Of a stretch of DNA of 8,165 bases, positions 6,259 through 8,165 are shown one piece after another (the first letter of the stretch is position 1; every line of letters starts with the position of its first letter). The notes under the pieces were generated by a model. That model was given only the letters and a program-made list of their open reading frames with translations, did no database searches and was not told where the DNA came from. A program made the position numbers and the translations under genes. This stretch comes from Erysipelotrichaceae bacterium UBA3379 (GTDB taxonomy: Bacteria > Bacillota_I > Bacilli_A > Erysipelotrichales > Coprobacillaceae): the NCBI GenBank assembly GCA_002359025.1, contig DEPZ01000007.1:24703-32867 (forward strand), in the 5' to 3' direction.

Positions 6259-7006
6259 ATAAACCAAGTTTTTTCTTCAGTAAATTTTCATTCAAAAGAT
6301 GATGTGTTACAAAATGTCCATTATAAAAAACAGCCCAATTATTAAAAACACATGGAAGATTTTTTGCCTTTTCTAAAGTATCTACAGCTTTTAAAGTAAC
6401 TGGTATATCCTTTTCATAACAATATTCTTTAACCTCTTTTATACAATGAAAAATATAAGGACATTGTAAACTATAATAGATTGTTAATTCTTTTTGATCT
6501 ATCTTCATTTGTTTTACATTTTCTAGAAAGTAAGGTTTTTCTCCATAAAAAGATAAAGTCAAAAGCTCATAGTCATTTCCTACTGTATCACTGACCTCAA
6601 AACCATATTTTAAAAAGAATTGTTTATCAGATAAAAATGGTTTCTTCTTTTTTGATGTTAAAACACATATACCAGCTTTTCCCTTCTCCTTAGCATCATC
6701 AATACAATATTCAAGTAAAGATTTTGCATAACCCTTTTGCTTAAAAGAGCCAGATACCCACAGACAATAGATATACATATAATTTTCTCCCTGAATAGGA
6801 ACCCATGCTGTTTCTAGTGGTGCATATTCAATAAATACTTTTCCTTTTTGATTAAGCTTACGAAAAACATGTCCTTCTTTTATTCGTTCTTTTAACCATT
6901 GTTTTTTGATTAAAACGCCCTCTTGATGCTTTTTATCAGAAATAGCGCAACAAAGATGCTCTTTATCTAACTGATTCACTGTTAAATTCACAAAAGTTTC
7001 ACTCAC
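6257..7006 (-). CDS. GNAT-family N-acetyltransferase with C-terminal YoaP domain
   Basis: 249 residues in two parts. The N-terminal part is a GNAT fold; acetyl-CoA-binding motif A is seen in YCLWVSGSFKQKGYAKSLLE at about 80-99, with KQKGYAKSL as the pyrophosphate loop. The C-terminal part (about 170-249) matches the YoaP-type thioredoxin-like domain, with YYSLQCPYIFHC (C182, C188) followed by LPCVFNNWAVFYNGHFVTHHLL at about 207-228, here split as LPCVFNNW and AVFYNGHFVT. The enzyme presumably acetylates a small molecule or protein amine; the substrate is unknown. Start is GTG 7006-7004 with AGGAG at 7020-7016; no ATG start is near. Its TAG overlaps the RBS for the radical SAM gene, so the two are co-translated. 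An extended -10 promoter with a palindrome lies immediately upstream. Confidence 0.9.
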   Translation of the reverse strand: MSETFVNLTVNQLDKEHLCCAISDKKHQEGVLIKKQWLKERIKEGHVFRKLNQKGKVFIEYAPLETAWVPIQGENYMYIYCLWVSGSFKQKGYAKSLLEYCIDDAKEKGKAGICVLTSKKKKPFLSDKQFFLKYGFEVSDTVGNDYELLTLSFYGEKPYFLENVKQMKIDQKELTIYYSLQCPYIFHCIKEVKEYCYEKDIPVTLKAVDTLEKAKNLPCVFNNWAVFYNGHFVTHHLLNENLLKKKLGL

Positions 7007-7037
7007 TATTATTCACTCCTTTTCTTTTTACATCTAT

Positions 7038-7046
7038 ATTATAACA
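7038..7046 (-). promoter_or_regulatory. Extended -10 promoter of the GNAT-YoaP/radical SAM operon
   Basis: On the minus strand TGTTATAAT (TG-N-TATAAT, box 7043-7038) lies about 32 bases upstream of the GTG start. The -35 position (7066-7061, ACATGT) is a poor match and falls inside the palindrome at 7051-7075, so a protein bound there would cover the promoter. Confidence 0.65.
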
Positions 7047-7084
7047 AAATAACCATGACAACATGTGTCATGGTTTATTTTGTT
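7043..7084. terminator. Long inverted repeat: terminator of the WYL gene and probable operator of the next operon
   Basis: AACCATGACA 7051-7060 pairs perfectly with 7066-7075 around ACATG; past one bulged T (7076) the stem continues with AACAAAAT 7043-7050 and ATTTTGTT 7077-7084, 18 bp in all. In the minus direction the 3' side is T-rich (TTATTTTGTT), so it can terminate the WYL transcript, and the apparent original TGA stop of that gene (7070-7068) lies within it. It also carries TGACA-N5-TGTCA (7056-7070), resembling the palindrome in the WYL promoter, directly upstream of the GNAT -10. Terminator and operator roles are not exclusive. Confidence 0.65.
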
Positions 7085-7124
7085 CGTATATTTTTTTTGC
7101 TACATCACTTATTATATTTTTCAA
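7068..7124 (-). pseudogene. Detached C-terminal tail of the WYL regulator beyond a premature stop
   Basis: Reading on after the TAA at 7127-7125 in the same frame gives LKNIISDVAKKIYEQNKP and then TGA at 7070-7068. An amphipathic helix of this kind following a ...IIEPV segment is how YafY-type WYL regulators normally end, and adding it would bring the protein to about 298 residues, close to the usual size. This indicates that the TAA arose by a point change (or is a base-call error). Confidence 0.65.
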
Positions 7125-7964
7125 TTATACCGGCTCTATAATAGAAACATCACAGCCAAAAGAAAGAAGATATCCTATTAGCCATTGATCTATAGGCATT
7201 TGAGTAGAAATGATATAATCACCATCATCTTTTTTATGAATTTCATCAACTTCAAATTCATCATAAATGCGATAAGCCATCGTTTGAGGAAAACGCAGTA
7301 TAACCTGCTCACAATTGATATTCCAATCCTTGTTATTTTCTTGTGGAAATTCTATCGCATTGAAATGTTTTTCTATTTCCTGTGCTTCAATAATACGAGT
7401 CATTTTAAAGATACGAAAATCAGACTTATTTAAGCAATAAGCTTTAATATACCAACTTTTTGATTTATATACCATTTTCAATGGACAAATAAATCTTTCA
7501 TTGATTTCTCCTCGAGTATTAGCATATTTTATGTGAACAATCTTATGCGATATAATCGCGTTTTTGAATGTTTGAAACATTGTATTATCCTGTGACTTAT
7601 TCCCCCAACGAGAAAAGTCAACTTCAAGCCAGTTTTCACTTTGTGTATGAAAAATAGACGATAATTTTGAAAGTGTATGACGACTATTATTTTCTACTGC
7701 AGACAAACTTCTTAACGCTGTTAAAATATCTTCTTTTTCTTGATCAGATAAAAGTAATCTATCCAAGATAAAATCATCTGCTATTTGTATACCGCCATTT
7801 CTTCCAGTTGTGACATAGATAGGTACCCCAACACTACTTATAACATCTATATCTCTATAAATGGTTCTTGTTGATACTTCAAATTTTTCAGCTAATTCTG
7901 GAGCTGTCGTTTTTCCTTTTTCAATCAAATAATAAATTATCCTAAACAATCTACTTTCTTGCAT
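7125..7964 (-). CDS. HTH-WYL domain transcriptional regulator (YafY/DeoR-like), slightly truncated
   Basis: 279 residues from ATG 7964. Residues 1-57 form a winged HTH of the HTH_11 type, with the recognition part ELAEKFEVSTRTIYRDIDVI at about 23-42 and a wing GRNGGIQI. Residues about 128-188 form a WYL domain, a ligand-sensing module; the signature reads WYI (161-163) with the conserved arginine region FRIFKMTRI after it. A C-terminal WCX-like region (about 200-279) follows but stops at IIEPV, about 18 residues early (see the tail entry). GTG 7970 would add two residues, but AAGGTG is then too close; it is well spaced for ATG 7964. The protein sits directly upstream of the GNAT/radical SAM operon and both promoters carry TGACA/TGTCA palindromes, so autoregulation and control of that operon are likely inferences. 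The ligand is unknown. Confidence 0.92.
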   Translation of the reverse strand: MQESRLFRIIYYLIEKGKTTAPELAEKFEVSTRTIYRDIDVISSVGVPIYVTTGRNGGIQIADDFILDRLLLSDQEKEDILTALRSLSAVENNSRHTLSKLSSIFHTQSENWLEVDFSRWGNKSQDNTMFQTFKNAIISHKIVHIKYANTRGEINERFICPLKMVYKSKSWYIKAYCLNKSDFRIFKMTRIIEAQEIEKHFNAIEFPQENNKDWNINCEQVILRFPQTMAYRIYDEFEVDEIHKKDDGDYIISTQMPIDQWLIGYLLSFGCDVSIIEPV

Positions 7965-7985
7965 AAGCACACCTTCTTTTTATCA

Positions 7986-8015
7986 ATCATATAAAATATG
8001 ACATAAACATGTCAA
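7986..8015 (-). promoter_or_regulatory. Promoter and probable operator of the WYL regulator gene
   Basis: Minus-strand consensus TTGACA (8015-8010), 18-base spacer and TATGAT (7991-7986). The palindrome TGACAT 7999-8004, AAAC, ATGTCA 8009-8014 overlaps the -35 and most of the spacer, the classic position for an autorepressor site. AGAAGG ribosome binding site follows before ATG 7964. Confidence 0.75.
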
Positions 8016-8096
8016 TATAAAGTAGATTGTTGCTTACTTTTGTTTATATACCTCTATACTTGTATTTCATAAGTACAACACATCTAGAAGATCAAT

Positions 8097-8137
8097 AAAA
8101 AAGGTAGAAAGCAATGATTATCATTCCATTTCTACCT
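8097..8137 (-). terminator. Terminator of a minus-strand gene lying beyond the right edge
   Basis: AGGTAGAAA 8102-8110 pairs with TTTCTACCT 8129-8137; an inner AATGA/TCATT pair (8113-8117, 8121-8125) extends the stem past a small internal loop. On the minus strand it is followed by a six-T run (8102-8097), so it should end transcription coming from the right. Which of the stop codons in 8139-8165 belongs to that gene cannot be decided. Confidence 0.7.
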
Positions 8138-8165
8138 CTATTTCATTCCTCGTATAATATGTATA

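Noticed and set aside
7185..7433. Open plus-strand frame of 82 codons opposite the WYL gene
   Set aside because: Antisense to a clearly recognised regulator, no RBS, Ile/Phe-rich shadow composition.

Overview
The window is about 70% A+T. Low GC, AGGTG/AAGGA-type ribosome binding sites, GTG as an alternative start, and the gene families present (RpiR-SIS regulator, Cof-type HAD, WYL regulator, YoaP-type GNAT, SPL-like radical SAM protein) all suggest a low-GC Firmicute. A gut Erysipelotrichia-like lineage fits, but that placement is an impression and not a sequence-based proof. No rRNA, tRNA, CRISPR array, insertion sequence or phage gene was seen.

Layout. (1) 1-687, minus: an RpiR-family sugar-sensing regulator whose C-terminal end lies off the left edge. 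(2) 690-911: a gene-free stretch with two hairpins. (3) 912-2964, minus: a tight three-gene operon read right to left, consisting of a Cof-type HAD phosphatase, an unrecognised 79-residue acidic protein starting on an ATGA overlap, and an M19-type (renal dipeptidase-like) peptidase, closed by a strong terminator. (4) 3093-3617, plus: an unrecognised small multi-pass membrane protein. (5) 3656-4309, minus: a beta-phosphoglucomutase-like HAD protein with DxN in place of DxD. (6) 4428-5333, plus: an alpha/beta hydrolase of the monoacylglycerol lipase/lysophospholipase type. (7) 5363-7006, minus: a two-gene operon of a GNAT-YoaP acetyltransferase followed by a radical SAM protein. (8) 7125-7964, minus: a HTH-WYL regulator directly upstream of that operon. 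(9) 7965-8165: the regulator's promoter and a minus-strand terminator belonging to a gene beyond the right edge.

The right half is the most interesting. The WYL regulator has a near-consensus promoter overlaid by the palindrome TGACAT-N4-ATGTCA, and a closely related TGACA-N5-TGTCA palindrome sits on the promoter of the GNAT/radical SAM operon. This suggests a small regulon in which the regulator controls itself and the operon. Two lesions fall in the same module. The regulator ends at a TAA, but its frame continues for 18 plausible C-terminal codons to a TGA inside the terminator hairpin. The radical SAM gene's best start (ATG 6245, ideal RBS) is one base out of frame with the rest of the gene, across an A7 run. 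These are either sequencing/assembly errors, early decay, or real recoding or slippage switches; reads would decide.

In three places (3615, 5331, and the ancestral stop at 7068) a stop codon lies inside the terminator stem, so this genome packs gene ends and terminators together.
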